Origin: Stereum hirsutum FP-91666 SS1
Lineage: Eukaryota; Basidiomycota; Agaricomycetes; Russulales; Stereaceae
Assembly (NCBI RefSeq): GCF_000264905.1
Contig: NW_006763136.1
Span: 1,827,550 to 1,891,549, forward strand
Length of the DNA stretch: 64,000 nt
Direction of reading: 5' to 3'
Of this stretch, positions 1 to 11,565 are shown one piece after another. The notes below the pieces were generated by a model that saw only the letters and a list, made by a program, of their open reading frames with translations, ran no database searches and was not told where the DNA came from. Every line of letters begins with the position of its first letter. Positions within the stretch are counted from its first letter, which is position 1. The position numbers and the translations under genes are program-made.

Positions 1-296
1 ACCAACGCGCTACCGTGCAGTGTGGACCGGGTGCTCCATCTCGTCACACCCTCAATGCAGTTCCACACATTTTGTGTGCATAAAGCTGCCTATCAGCTTG
101 ATTTTTACACTGGTACTTAGGGGGTCCATCGTTGAAGCCCATCCCGTGCTCAGACACTGCAGAACACATTGCTCGTCGCATGTGGCGCAAATCATACCCA
201 AATAGAAATTTAATACCTGTCAAATATAACGTCTTTGTCTTCCTATTTCATCCACCTGTCGAACGGAAACTAACTCTTCTTTTCCTCGTCTTCCAG

Positions 297-1967
297 ACCC
301 CTTGGCTGCCGCAACCGTCTGGGGAACAACCTTCCCCGCCCAAGCTAATGCCCCCTTACTGACGCCACCGAAGAAACTGGGCAAGTGGCCCGTCATGATC
401 TTCAGCCACGGTGTTGGTTGCTCTCGTTTAATGTACTCCGCCTTCTGTGGCGAGATGGCCAGCAGAGGTTACATCGTGGCTGCCCTGGAACATAGAGACG
501 GAACGAGTCCCAGTTCGAAGATTACGAGCGAGGACGGCGAGGAGCGGATGTTGCATTGGTTAGAATGGACAGATTTGGAGTAAGTATCACCATTCTCTTC
601 GATTTGGCTGCCCGTGTCAGTCGCTGACGGCTTTGCGTGGCGTTCTCATATAAGGTGGCCTGATTTGGACCCACAACCAGCAGACGATACAACGGTGCGA
701 CATGAACAAATCAAGCTCCGTTGCGCCGAAGTTGAAGAAACAATCAAAGCAATACGATCACTCACGTCGTCTAATTCCCCACTCTCCGAGGAAGAGCTCA
801 CTGCAGCCATCGAGGCCGAAGCCAAGGACCCCGCGTCAGGATCAGCGAAGGAGGGACATCCGCAGACAGATATGGCTGCAAGGGTAGCGGCACAGCAGAC
901 AGTCTGTGATACGACGAATTTGATGTTATTGGGTTTGAGGGCGCCGGAAAATATGGACTGGAGACTTTGGGAAGGAAATGTGGATGCGGATGAGCCGGTT
1001 ATGGCGGGCCATTCATTGGGTGGTGCGGTCGCGGTGAGTTGGGCGTGAATGAATTGCTCCTGTCGTGCTTGGTGTAATAGCGGGGCCGCAAACACATTTG
1101 CTGACGATTCTCGAATTTGAACAGATGGAGATGTCGTCGCGGAACGAGATCCCCTTTAAAGCCATTGTTGCGATGGATCCTGCAGTCCAACGTACGCCGT
1201 CCTCTTCCTGATGCCTCGGGTCTGAGCTCATAGACTAATTAATGCGGCCTTTAGGTTGTGAGCCCTGGACAGGCACCCTTCCTCATCCCCTTCTCTGCGT
1301 GAACTCCGAAGAATTCAGTGTCGGGAAGGAATATGCTATCTGGAACTCGCAGATGAAAGATACTATCGAGCACAGCGTCAAGCCGATGTCTTCTGTGTTC
1401 ACGATTCGTAAGTTCTCCTATTCCCTTCCAATATACCGTCAACTCATCTGTCTCGCGATCTTCTGCTTGGTCTATAACAAAATAGCCGGTGCTACTCATC
1501 CCTCTTTCTCGGACATCTTCCTCATCCTCCCTGAAAAGGTCAACCGCCTCACAGGCCTCAAGGTCGACGCACACACCGTGCTCGATCTCTGCATCGGAGC
1601 CGTCTGGGACTTTGTCCGCGGCATGTCGCAAGCCACGCGCATGCGTGCCACGGAGTACACGCCCGCTCCGCCGCGCAGCTCGCGAAAGTCGAGTTCAGCG
1701 ACGATCGCCAGTCTTGCGAGCGCGACGGGCGGTAAAGGAAAGAGTGTCAATTCTTCGACTGGCGGTGGAAACGGGAGTGTGGAGGGGAGTCCGAATTTGA
1801 GTGTTGGAGGGAAGAGTGCGAAACATGGGAATGGGGGTGAGAGCAGTAAGGAGAAAGAGAAACAGAAAGTTAAAATCGAACATGAGAAGGAGAAAGAGAA
1901 GGATGCGCAGGGGTTGCCGAGGAAGCCTGTCGGGAAAATTGGGCAGTTGATTCATCATCCTTTCTGA
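297..1967 (+). CDS. Platelet-activating factor acetylhydrolase-like lipase (5' end not resolved)
   Basis: This is a serine esterase of the PAF-acetylhydrolase (isoform II) family, which removes short or oxidised acyl chains from phospholipids. The segment around 390-520 reads VMIFSHGVGCSR followed by AALEHRDGTSPS, both family hallmarks. The nucleophile elbow GHSLGG is at about 1009-1026. THPSFSDIFLI, just after the last intron, supplies the likely catalytic His. Visible exons are about 297-580, 654-1033, 1125-1193, 1255-1410 and 1486-1967. The exon at 297 begins after CAG with a split codon, so at least one upstream exon exists. It may lie in the first 230 bases or before the window, and I could not choose a start. 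The C-terminus after about 1640 is a Ser/Gly/Lys-rich tail without obvious fold. The gene converges with the aldo-keto reductase at 2204. Family assignment is strong; substrate is inferred. Confidence 0.85.
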
Positions 1968-2203
1968 ATACTCGTGATTCTACATGTTCGCCACATAGCC
2001 TGCATTGCGTCCAATCCATGCTATCCCCCTCTCTCATTGTATAATCTCTAGCATCGCATACTAGCGCCATATAATATGAACATGTACATTGATATCTTTC
2101 CTTGCATTTATATCAGGCACAAAAACTGTCTATTCGCTGTCCGTGTGACCTCCATGGGCACAATTTGGTACAAGCGCCCTCCATTGTACTGGGACATAGG
2201 AGC

Positions 2204-4072
2204 CTAGACATGCCCGATTATTGGCAGTGGACGGTATGCTTCCTTCAAATAACGTATTTCCTCATCGGAAAGCTTCACGTCGAGAGCACCTGCGAAATAG
2301 TGGTCAAGGTTAACCTTCACAAGAAGGGATAGAGGCCAGCTTACCTATCACATCCAGCAGCCTCTCCGTAGATGTGGCGCCAACAATGGGCGCGCTCACA
2401 GCTGCATCCGGCAACACGCACAGCGACCATTGATCAGCAACGTCCATATACAGAGAGGTGAAACTCACCGTCTTGCGCAAGAACCCATGCAAGCGACACC
2501 TGAGCCATTGTCACGCCTTTCTTCTTCGCTATTTCCTCGACCCTGTCCACGATCGCCTTACCGCCAGACCATTCACTCAGATACAGATCAGGCGACATGA
2601 AGAAGTCGGCGTCAGCACGAGCAGTACGTTGTTGGTCTTTGTATGGACGGGCGGCGGCACCGCGAGCGAGGGGACTCCAAGGAAGGGAACCGACGCCAAA
2701 GTGCTAGATGGAGGTGTGTTGGTGGGCGCACGTTGATGGCAAGTGAGTCAGACTATTTGCGGAAAGGGAGGAAAGGAGGTGATGATGGTGGCGTCTGCGG
2801 TGGTGGGTAGTGCGGAGGGTGGCGTTGCACGTACCTTGAGTGTTGGCATCATCTCACGTTCTTCTTCGCGGTAAAGGATGTTGTAGTGGTTCTGCATGGA
2901 GATGAATGGTGTAAGGTTGTGGGTTATGGCGTAGTCTGCGAGATTAATGTCAAGCATGAATAAAAACTGTCGACGACCAAAAGTAAACAGGTGCTTACTC
3001 TGCATCATATGGACTGTAGCGTGACCACGGTTACAAGATGGTAACGCATTATAAGGATATCAATGCTCACACTGCCAGGCATAACAAGAGCTCATGCCGA
3101 TGTAGCGCACATGGCCCGCTTTGACGACGTCGTGCAGGGCTTGCATCTAGAGAATCAGTCAGGAGGCAAGGACGTTGTGATTGTGGACAGAATCATTCAC
3201 CGTCTCCTCTATGGGTGTGTTGGGATCGAAGCGATGACCTAGTATGCCGGTGGATAAGCAACATAAATGGGAAAGAGAGGCCAAACGAACATTGGTATAT
3301 ATCGATATAGTCGACACCGAGACGTTCTAAGCTAGCCTTCACGCTCGCGAAAATATTCTTTCTACTCAGGCCCCATTGATTGACGTAGCCCTCGCGGTCA
3401 GCTTGGACCAAATTGCCCTGAAACTGCCCGCCGACCTCGCGGTGAACAGGGAAGAATAACTAGGAGTGCCACCTCATTTAGTATTGGGGATTGAGAACAC
3501 ATGGGTAGATGGGAAATAATGGTCTAACCTTTGTCATTATCACGATTTCTTCGCGGGGGAGACTAAGTGTCTTGATGGCCTTGCCCAAGACGATCTCGCT
3601 GAGTCCATTTGAATAGACCTGAGAACCAGTCATTTAGCTCTGTGAGCGTCGGTGCAACGTTCGTGACCCTACTCACGTTGGAAGTATCGAACGTCTGAAT
3701 ACCAGCATCGTATCTATACGAATCCGGTATAAGTAACGTGTCCTTCACAACAGTGTAGACAAAGGAGATAGCGTCAAGATACATACGCAAACTTGATCTG
3801 CTTGATAGCCTCTTCCTCTTCCAGAATCCAATTCTGGTACTTGGGCGAGCCGTAGCTCAAGCACCCAAGGATGAGTCGAGACACTGTATTCAAGCGAGAA
3901 TAAGGGTGAGCGACAAAAGTGGCAGTGACTTTTAGGTGGCCTGACGCAACTTACCTTTCAGACCAGAATTACCCACACGAACTATGTCCGCCAAAAAGTT
4001 TCTATCAACTGGGTGCTATAGAATACAGTAAAACGGCCGTAACTTACCGTAGGGGACGCGACGAGTGGCCAT
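2204..4072 (-). CDS. Aldo-keto reductase, aryl-alcohol dehydrogenase type (copy 1)
   Basis: An NADPH-dependent aldo/keto reductase of the AKR9/aryl-alcohol dehydrogenase-like group, predicted cytosolic. The start MATRRVPYG is at 4072. Later exons give a segment beginning AGIQTFDTSNVYSNGLSE, which carries the catalytic Asp and Tyr, and then REEIVIMTK with the catalytic Lys. LGVDYIDIYQCHRFD carries the His, and [18 protein letters not shown] and SPLARGA line the cofactor pocket. The protein ends [19 protein letters not shown] then PIIGHV and a stop at 2204. The reading is broken by about eight short introns, so no single long frame exists. A close paralogue in the same orientation lies at 8464-10194, with a glycosyltransferase between them. 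Physiological substrate is unknown; lignin-derived aromatic aldehydes are typical for this group. Confidence 0.88.
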
Positions 4073-4996
4073 GCTTTAAGTGTTCAGATTGGGTGTAGTA
4101 CTGCAAATGAATCCTCGAGTTAGGAGACCAGTGGGAACTGGCCTTCAGGAAATTGCTATCGTCTAATTTATAAGGGGACCATCGTGGGGATTTCTAAGCA
4201 AATTTCACCGAGTCGAACATCCGTACGAACCGGAACGATGAGTAATGGCATCGGAAGGTGGTTTACTGGGTGACCCACCGTACATGGCTTCGGAGTACTT
4301 ATCCGACACCTAAAGTCAAACAGGAAGTAAACACGGTGTTGAGGGCAAGGACAGAGGAGTCTGCGCGAGCCGCAAGTTTCTCCAAACCAACCGGCAATCC
4401 TTATGACGACACCTCCGACTCCGATGCGACCCACCTCACCATCGCTAGACACGGTCTCGGTCGGTGAAAGAAGGAGAGTGCCACCTCCAGCCACACTGGG
4501 CTCATGTGGATGTTTATGAGTGGTGATTCTGATTGGTCGAGTGTTAAGTGAACAAGGAGTGGATCCCTTATTGGGAATGCCAGGAGGAGGGATTCCGATG
4601 AATTGGTAAGCAGGTTCGATCGCGATCAGTACAATGATGATTCGTCACCGCCACACGATTGTAACACAATGTGGCGCGAAATGAGTCCTTATATGGATGA
4701 GTACAAGGCAATACTTTCTAGCAGTAGAGGCGTGTCGATACTCATACTGGAGTCATGCCATAGACTTAATGTGTGATAAATTAAATCCTTTGGATGAACA
4801 ATATACAATGCATCGCACAAACCAAGTTGCGGGATCGACCAGGGAATCCCACGCAGAAAACGATGAACAATAGGTCTATAATGTATGCAGTAGTCCGCCG
4901 AATCACTCGTCACAGTCATGAATGTCGAGCACTGGATGATGATGTCCAATGCAATTCCACGCCGTAGAATCATCAAACGCCATAGAACCATCAATC
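4073..4996. other. Intergenic, no gene seen
   Basis: This stretch lies between the start of the first aldo-keto reductase and the stop of the GT18 gene. It should contain the reductase promoter and the GT18 3' UTR. Open frames here are short, have no recognisable motifs and no convincing splice pattern. Confidence 0.6.
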
Positions 4997-6996
4997 TTAC
5001 CACCCGTCCATCGGATTCAGGGGCACGTTCTTTGCCAACTCTTCCCAGTCTCTGCCCAAAAGCTCCTCCAGGCGTTCGGCAATAGAGGGGATCCTCATCC
5101 TATCTAGGACAAAACTAAACAATAGCGTCAACGATATGCATACAGCTTCTAGAAAGGCGGAACAAACCTGTCGATTGGATTTTCGTAGGCGGCGTTAATG
5201 GCGTCAATAAGTCCCTGTTCGTCGTCCTTCTGAACGTTGTACACGTATGGAGGATCGAGATATCGAAGGATGACGTGCTGCGAGTCCCAACGTGATTTAT
5301 CTAGAGGGTTTTCCGGATCCCACTGTAAAATAGGATTGATGAATGGCACGCCTGAACATCCAGACATCAGAACAAAGTAGAGCCCGTCAGAATCTAGCAT
5401 CTTCGACCGAGAAGAGAAGGCCCAACGGGCTTAAAGCGACAAAATGTAACGTACCAAGGCACAGAGCTTCGTAAGGCGTTGGGCTTGTGTACGGTTGCCC
5501 TACACCGATAAGCACTCGGCTCTTCGCCACCTCATTTAGGAAACGCTCTTGAGGCATAAATCCAAGGTTTGTCAGGCCTTCGGGTTGTTCGTAGTCGTCG
5601 TCCCCTCTCGAGCCGATGATGAGCTCAATTCCTGTCTCCTCCTTTACTCGCTTCCATACTGTGGAGGACCAACCGTGCGCGATTTCATCGGTGAAGTAAT
5701 AAAGATGCTTCGCCAAGAGATAGGCTTGGCCTTTCCCCGTACGCTGAGGAGGAATGGGAGGGGAGATGGCGTCTCCTGAACCAGACAACTGGGAGGGATC
5801 GAGAGCGGGCAAGGACGGGAAGGCTATTGCACGCCCTTCGTGGGGAATGAAAGGCTGCTTAGAGCAGGAGGGTTCAACACTGTAACCGACATAGGTGACG
5901 TCCGGGAAATAGCCCTCAATAGCATAAGGCTCGGGTTGCCACGTCCATTGACTACCCAAGGGATGAGCAGGTTGGGACCAGAAATGCTGTTTAGGTGTTA
6001 GTTGGGATGACCAAGATATGGACTATACGAGGATAGCGTACCCAGCTGAAGAGCTTATAAATTGGTATCCCATGTGGATTTCGTTCGGACTGGAGGCAGT
6101 TTTCGTTATCGCGATAGCAAACCACAACGTCGGATGATTCGAATAGAACAGCCACCACCAATGCCGGGAACATCTGGTACAGCTGGACGGCACGGTCGTT
6201 GTTGAGCGAATATAACAGCGTATAGTTCAGGCTGTGGAGGGCCGTAATCTACATCCGTCAAGTATCAGTTATTCGACGAAACAGGAAGTCAGAGAGGCAT
6301 TGTTTTCTTGCCGTAGATCGAGACCTGTCGATGATCACACATACAGGAGTCAATATAATACCAAGACAGCGAACAGTCCCTGAGATGAGGACTTACCAAA
6401 TGTCTTCACCACCAACCCATCCGGTGAGTGCGCCGCGGAAGTGAAACGAGCCTAGGATCACGACTGTGGGCGGCCGTCGGTATGATTCTTTACAGAAAGG
6501 AGAAGCAAGGCACACCTTTTTCTTGGTTCTCGACACAGTTCCCCGACTCTATGCACCTGAACAAATCCCTGATCGCCTTGTTGTTCTCGTTACTCCACGA
6601 ATCACTCTTGTCCAGCTCGGGAAATACAGTATCACTGAGTTTCAACCTTGTCTCCTCGAGCATGACATCTGTATTGACACCCGAAGCAGCCGACTCATCT
6701 GACGCCAGATCTTCATCCCCATTCTCTAGTGGCACAATCGAAGGAAGGTGAGGTCTCGACGCATAACGGTCTTCCACCTCTGGTCTCCAGCCAGAACCGA
6801 TCCCCAAGTGCTCCCCCCACGAAGCAAAGACGTTCTTCGGCGTGGAGGCGTCGACACCAAGATTGTGAAAGAGGTTAATGTTCTGTATGTCGGTAATGTC
6901 CGTGCCGGAGACGTGTAGCCCAATCCAAAGGCCAGCAAGAGCGAGAATGGGGACGTAGACCCAGCAGATAGAAGTGGCACGCCGGAAACGAGGCAT
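4997..6996 (-). CDS. GT18 glycosyltransferase (MGAT5-like), type II membrane protein
   Basis: Resembles family GT18, the alpha-mannoside beta-1,6-N-acetylglucosaminyltransferases that branch N-glycans in the Golgi. The start MPRFRRATS at 6996 is followed by a single hydrophobic anchor (WVYVPILALAGLWIGL), the layout of a type II Golgi enzyme. The catalytic part includes TVVILGSFHFRG, HFWSQPAHPLGSQW, YFPDVTYVGYSVEPSC, ELIIGSRGDDDYEQPEG, SRVLIGVGQPYTSPTPYEAL and VPFINPILQWDP. It then runs through LRYLDPPYVYNVQ and ends in NPMDGW with a stop at 4997. The last intron joins NPIDR to MRIPSIAERLEELLG. About seven introns interrupt it. A longer cytosolic N-terminus is possible (see 7121-7568). It sits between two aldo-keto reductases in the same orientation with no obvious functional link. 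Confidence 0.8.
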
Positions 6997-7120
6997 ATAT
7001 GTTCTGCAAAGCTTATGAGAATGGCAAGACGTTGTAGAATGAAACTGGGATTGTAGGGGAGGGGAAGTGGGCGCAAAACCGCTGATATTAAGTATGAGAG
7101 ATAGACGCACGAAAAGAATA

Positions 7121-7568
7121 TCATTCCTGCGGCGTCAAACTGTCTGGGCTGTCTGGGCGTTGACAAGGACTTGTGGAGACTAACTGGGGATGAGGCGTAA
7201 ATCCAACCTCGGTCAGAGAGCGGAGGACCGACGACGAAGGGGGAATGTGGACAGCGGCAGATGACAGGGCTGGTCGTGCTTCCTTTCGACTATACGAAAA
7301 TTCCACACTATCTGGCGTGCCAGAGCGGTTAAAGAGGCGAGACAAGCCGTCATCTGAGTCCGCGATGCCTAGTCCCTCATTGATTGGGTGGGGTGTGGGT
7401 GAGAACGAAACATCCGCATCTGAGACAGAAACATCCGCGGCGGAGGAAAAAAAAAGAAAGAAAGTTAGCTATGGCATGTGAAGACCCTGGCCTCACCTTT
7501 GCAGACCAGTGGGCGAGTTCCATCAGTGAATTTCCCTCGATTGCTAGCATGTCATTTCTGTATATCAA
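7121..7568 (-). other. Possible 5' exon(s) of the GT18 gene or short hypothetical gene
   Basis: The minus strand shows an intron-like element from 7494 down to about 7424, with donor GTGAGG, a CTAAC branch site, a long T-rich tract and a CAG acceptor. It is followed by an open frame reading DADVSFSPTPHPINEG and, further on, SRLFNRSGTPDSVEFSYSR. A donor at 7184 (exon ending CCCCA) and the acceptor at 7004 would join this frame in phase to TYMPRFRRATS of the GT18 protein. The result would be a longer Ser-rich cytosolic tail. The 181-bp intron this needs is longer than most here, and I found no clean upstream ATG in phase, so it stays a hypothesis. Confidence 0.35.
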
Positions 7569-8463
7569 AGTTGTGACACCGAAATTGTGAGCACTGAGCG
7601 GTTCAGATGCAGTCCATGCTGATGACTATCCCCTCGGGTCATACTGTTCGTTGAGCGGCGTTTTATCAACACGGTCGTTCAAGACTATGATAACATGATG
7701 CGGCGGGAAGGAAATGCCATAACTCCGGGAAATCTTTGTCGAAGATTGGGTCGCGCGTTGGACGATGGAAGCTCCACGAGGATTTTCGGACGCTATGCAT
7801 GGTAGTGGCTGCGCGCCTTATAGAAGCCGAATACTGAACGGATAAGTGCAGGTGACGGCGACATCGAGAACGGAAAGCAAAAGAATACATCATTGAAGAT
7901 AGTGGAGTAAATATCCTTTTTACAACGGGAATTCTGTGTTGACGCCAGGACCGCCGCTTAGAGCAAAACATACAGATCGACGTGAGTGGCAATGCTAGCT
8001 TTCGACCCTAGACAATGTAATGTGAGAACACGGTAACATATAAGTATCACAGCCGTGCGCAGATTCGTCGCCAAAGATGTTGTCGTCGTGGTCAAAGTTT
8101 GATACCGACAGGAAGCCTCTGATAGACTTCCACGGGTGTGAGAACCGCTGTACATACCGGCGATTTCCGGAATATCAACGTCCGACGTTAGTAACGTGGC
8201 ACTTGCAGGTTGCGAGCGCTGTCATTATATATGCCCATGTCAGGTCACCTCACAGCTACAGTAACAAAACAGACTTGGACAGGACTCAGAATAGTATCAT
8301 TGTCATGGCCATGTGCTGCGTGACGTTTTGACTGAGCATGCTCGCTTGAAAAGATATCCTCCATATGTGAACCGACGTAACGAAGATACAGATGTACAAG
8401 GCCGGTCAATGTCGATAGTATAAGAAGCAGAGTCTCGTCACGGCCAGCAGGGCATTCCGCCTA
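7569..8463. other. Intergenic, no gene seen
   Basis: Lies between the GT18 5' region and the stop of the second aldo-keto reductase. Only short, motif-free open frames are present on either strand, and I recognise no RNA gene or repeat. Confidence 0.55.
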
Positions 8464-10194
8464 TCAGTGCCCAATGACTGGAAGAGGTACGTAAGGTTCG
8501 TCCAAATATTTTATGTCCTCCTCGCTCAACTTGACATCGAGTGCACCTTCGTAGTAAGTCAGTTCGAGCCGAATTTCAAGTAATCCAAGATATATGCCAA
8601 CGTACCCAGGTTATCCTTGAGCTTCTCCATCGACGTGGTACCGATGATAGGCGCCGTTACCCCTAAAATATACATGGCTCTTTAGCAGAGAGTTCATGTG
8701 GTTGATTAGGAATTGGAGGCGTACCAGGCTTTGCCATTACCCAAGCTAAACCGATTTGTGCCATGCTCGCACCATGCTTCTTCGCGAGCTCTTCAATGCG
8801 GCCAACGATGACTGGACCGGCCGCACTCGCCCCAATATACACACCGGCCGGCATCATGTCCGTACTAGCCCTTTCCGTGGTCTTGATTTGAGAAACGGGG
8901 CGACAGACAGCTCCTCTGGCAAGAGGGCTCCAGGGGATCGACCCCACTCCGAAGTGCTAAACAACGCTGCCATTAGTGGAAGAAGGAAACAAGGAGCATG
9001 AAGAGCCCAATCACCTTGAGAGTGGGCATCATCTCGCGCTCTTCCTCGCGGTAGAGCATGTTATAGTGATTCTGCATGGAGATGAAGGGTGTCAATTTAT
9101 TGTTGATCGCGTAGTCTATGAGCCAAATAAAGTGGATTAGCATTTGGCCTAACAGTGATAAGTGCGGAAAACTGAAGATGCCTGACTTTGCATAGCGTGG
9201 ACTGCGGCAGAGAAGAACGATGAGCCGTGGACACAATATTATTACTTTATGAAAGAAGGGCGTACATTGCCACGCATGACACGAGCTCATCCCAACGTAG
9301 CGGACATATCCAGCTTGGACGACATCGTGCAAAGCTTGCATCTAACTTAACCGTGAGTACAAACCCAGACACGGGAGGTGCAGACACGAACAGTCTCCTC
9401 GATTGGGGTATCAACGTCGAACCGGTGGCACTGGAGTACGTCGATGTATTCGAGATCGAGCCTCTTCAAGCTGGCTTTGACGCTGTCGAAGATATGCTTC
9501 CTGCTAAGACCACGTTGATTGACATAGCCGTTCTTCTCAGCTTCGGGGATGGAAAGCATGAGCGGTTCCGTAGGTGTGCGGGCGGAGACAAAGTAGACCT
9601 GAGAATATGGCATCATCAGTGTCTTATAGAAGATAGACAAGGGTGTTTAATTTAGTTCACTTTGGTCATGACCACAATCTCTTCACGAGGCAAGCCGAGC
9701 TGCTTGATGGCCTTACCAAGGATGCGCTCGCTTTCGCCGTTTGAGTACACCTGAAAACCAATATGCATCAGGAAAAAATGTCAGGATGGGGACGCTAGGA
9801 AATATGTCGTACGTTGGCGGTATCAAATGTCTGGATACCGTTCTGGTAGCTGTGATTCAGAGCTTTATATTCACTTGCGGGCTTCAGAAGAAATCTAACG
9901 ATGAAGACGTACGCGAACTTGATTTGTTCAATCGAGTCCTTCTCGTTCAGAACCCATGCTTCCCAAGAGGGATTCCCGTAGCTCATGCATCCCAAGATGA
10001 GCTTGGAGACTGAAATGAAGATGGCCTGTCAGCAGAGTCGCCTCTTCGAGAGACAAGATGCTGACTGCATACCTTTCAGACCAGAGTTACCCAGACGCAC
10101 TGGATTGAGATAAACATCAACACAAGGCGTCACAATGGATCAAGCGAATGGGCGTACCGTACGGAACACGTCGGTTGACTTCGAGCTTAGACAT
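8464..10194 (-). CDS. Aldo-keto reductase, aryl-alcohol dehydrogenase type (copy 2)
   Basis: Paralogue of the reductase at 2204-4072, with the same orientation, the same order of motifs and similar exon breaks. The start [14 protein letters not shown] is at 10194. Key segments are [89 protein letters not shown] and a C-terminus [13 protein letters not shown] with a stop at 8464. The catalytic Asp, Tyr, Lys and His are all present. Compared with copy 1 it begins MSKLEVN rather than MAT. The pair most likely arose by local duplication around the GT18 gene, although retention of both after a larger rearrangement is possible. The substrate cannot be told from sequence. Confidence 0.88.
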
Positions 10195-11565
10195 GACCAA
10201 GCTGACAGATAGGGTGTTTTGGTGGGTGTGAAGGTGTCGGAGGAGTGTGAGATTCTGTGCTCTCTGTTAGCAGAACAAGCTGCCTTATAAACATGGTCGG
10301 GATGGTGTGGATTCCTGTTCTCATGACTAAGTACGGCACCCAGGCCATATCCCAATCCCCTGAGGACCCCAGGCAATCATGCCAGAGGTTTGATCCACCT
10401 CAAAGAGTTGACATAGTGGTGAGGTCGGAGGTCCTGCCAAACACATGGACAAAGAGTCGATCTATGATTTCTTCCGAAAACCAACGCACGTAGGCCAGAC
10501 CCCAGGGAATTTGAACCCGTAGAAAATTGACACGCATTCTCAAACCTTCTCAGTGTCCATTCTATGAATGGTTCTCCGTCCAGCCGCGATAGTCACGATT
10601 CCGCCGAAAAATGTCTTTGTGTGCCGCTACATCTGGGCTTTTCGTGGTCAGTACCTCAACCACCGGGCCTCTCACATACTTACAACGAAGCGAAGCTTCC
10701 GCTCTGACTTACCCAGTCTCCCACCACATAGCTCTTCGTGCGGCAAAATATATGAGCCCGAATGAGTGGTCGCCTGCGCACCTAGCTGTGTGCAGCCGGC
10801 AGGCCGAGTATACGCGTATCTGTTGTACAAGATGCCTGGTTGATCGGCCCAAGTGGATACATCCACTCAATATGCTTGGCATTTAAAGTCGGGTAGTAAG
10901 CCTCAGGCTAGGAAGTTCATTGAGGCTCGTCGTTGACGTTTTGCTAGAGACTCAGAATACGGAAGAACTTGTCAGCCTCAGGTTATCAACATCCACAATT
11001 CGTTTGACCTACAAACGACGCGTGGACACTCATCGCGGCCTAGGAAAGCTCTCGGACTACACTGTTTGGATTCCAGTGTGCCTGTCCTACTCATTCTGAG
11101 ATCAATTGCACACAAGACAGTGAACAGCAATCGAGAGCGGGGTGAGGAACAACAGGCTTCGAGATATGGCGCTTAGTAGTATGAACGCAAGCGGTCAGTG
11201 CGGACCCTGCACTGGCAGCCCGAGAAAACCACATACTGGTAGAAGTGCGTTGGATGTAACATATTCCTCATTCACTGTCATGGCAGTTTCCGAATTCAAA
11301 TTATGGGGTTGTGGTCCCAAGATGATTCACCTGAAAGCCGGACTTCATTGGGGACAGCCGTCAACGAAACTATGAAAAGACTCCAAGTTACAGCTTAGAT
11401 GATGAGACTGGCGGCAAAAGGACTCCGATAAATATGGCATAAACAAGGCCCGATCATAGGCGAGGCATTTTGGCATGGTAGGAAACCCAGAAAAATACAG
11501 GCATGAGATATGGAGTGTCGACTCGGAGCCACTACCTACAGGCATCACAACCCTCTGGGGAACAC
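10195..11565. other. Intergenic, about 1.4 kb, no gene seen
   Basis: Between the second aldo-keto reductase start and the uS8 stop. A minus-strand stretch near 10500-10520 looks like a tRNA T-arm, but the rest of a tRNA fold is missing. No open frame carries a recognisable motif. Confidence 0.55.

Noticed and set aside
7318..7350. tRNA-like box A (TGCCAGAGCGGTTAAAG) on the plus strand
   Set aside because: No GGTTCRANNCC box B follows within the distance allowed even with an intron, and no acceptor stem pairs. The minus strand here is an open frame.
10500..10530. T-arm-like GGGTTCAAATTCC on the minus strand
   Set aside because: The matching 5' acceptor strand and a box A at the right distance are absent, so no cloverleaf forms.
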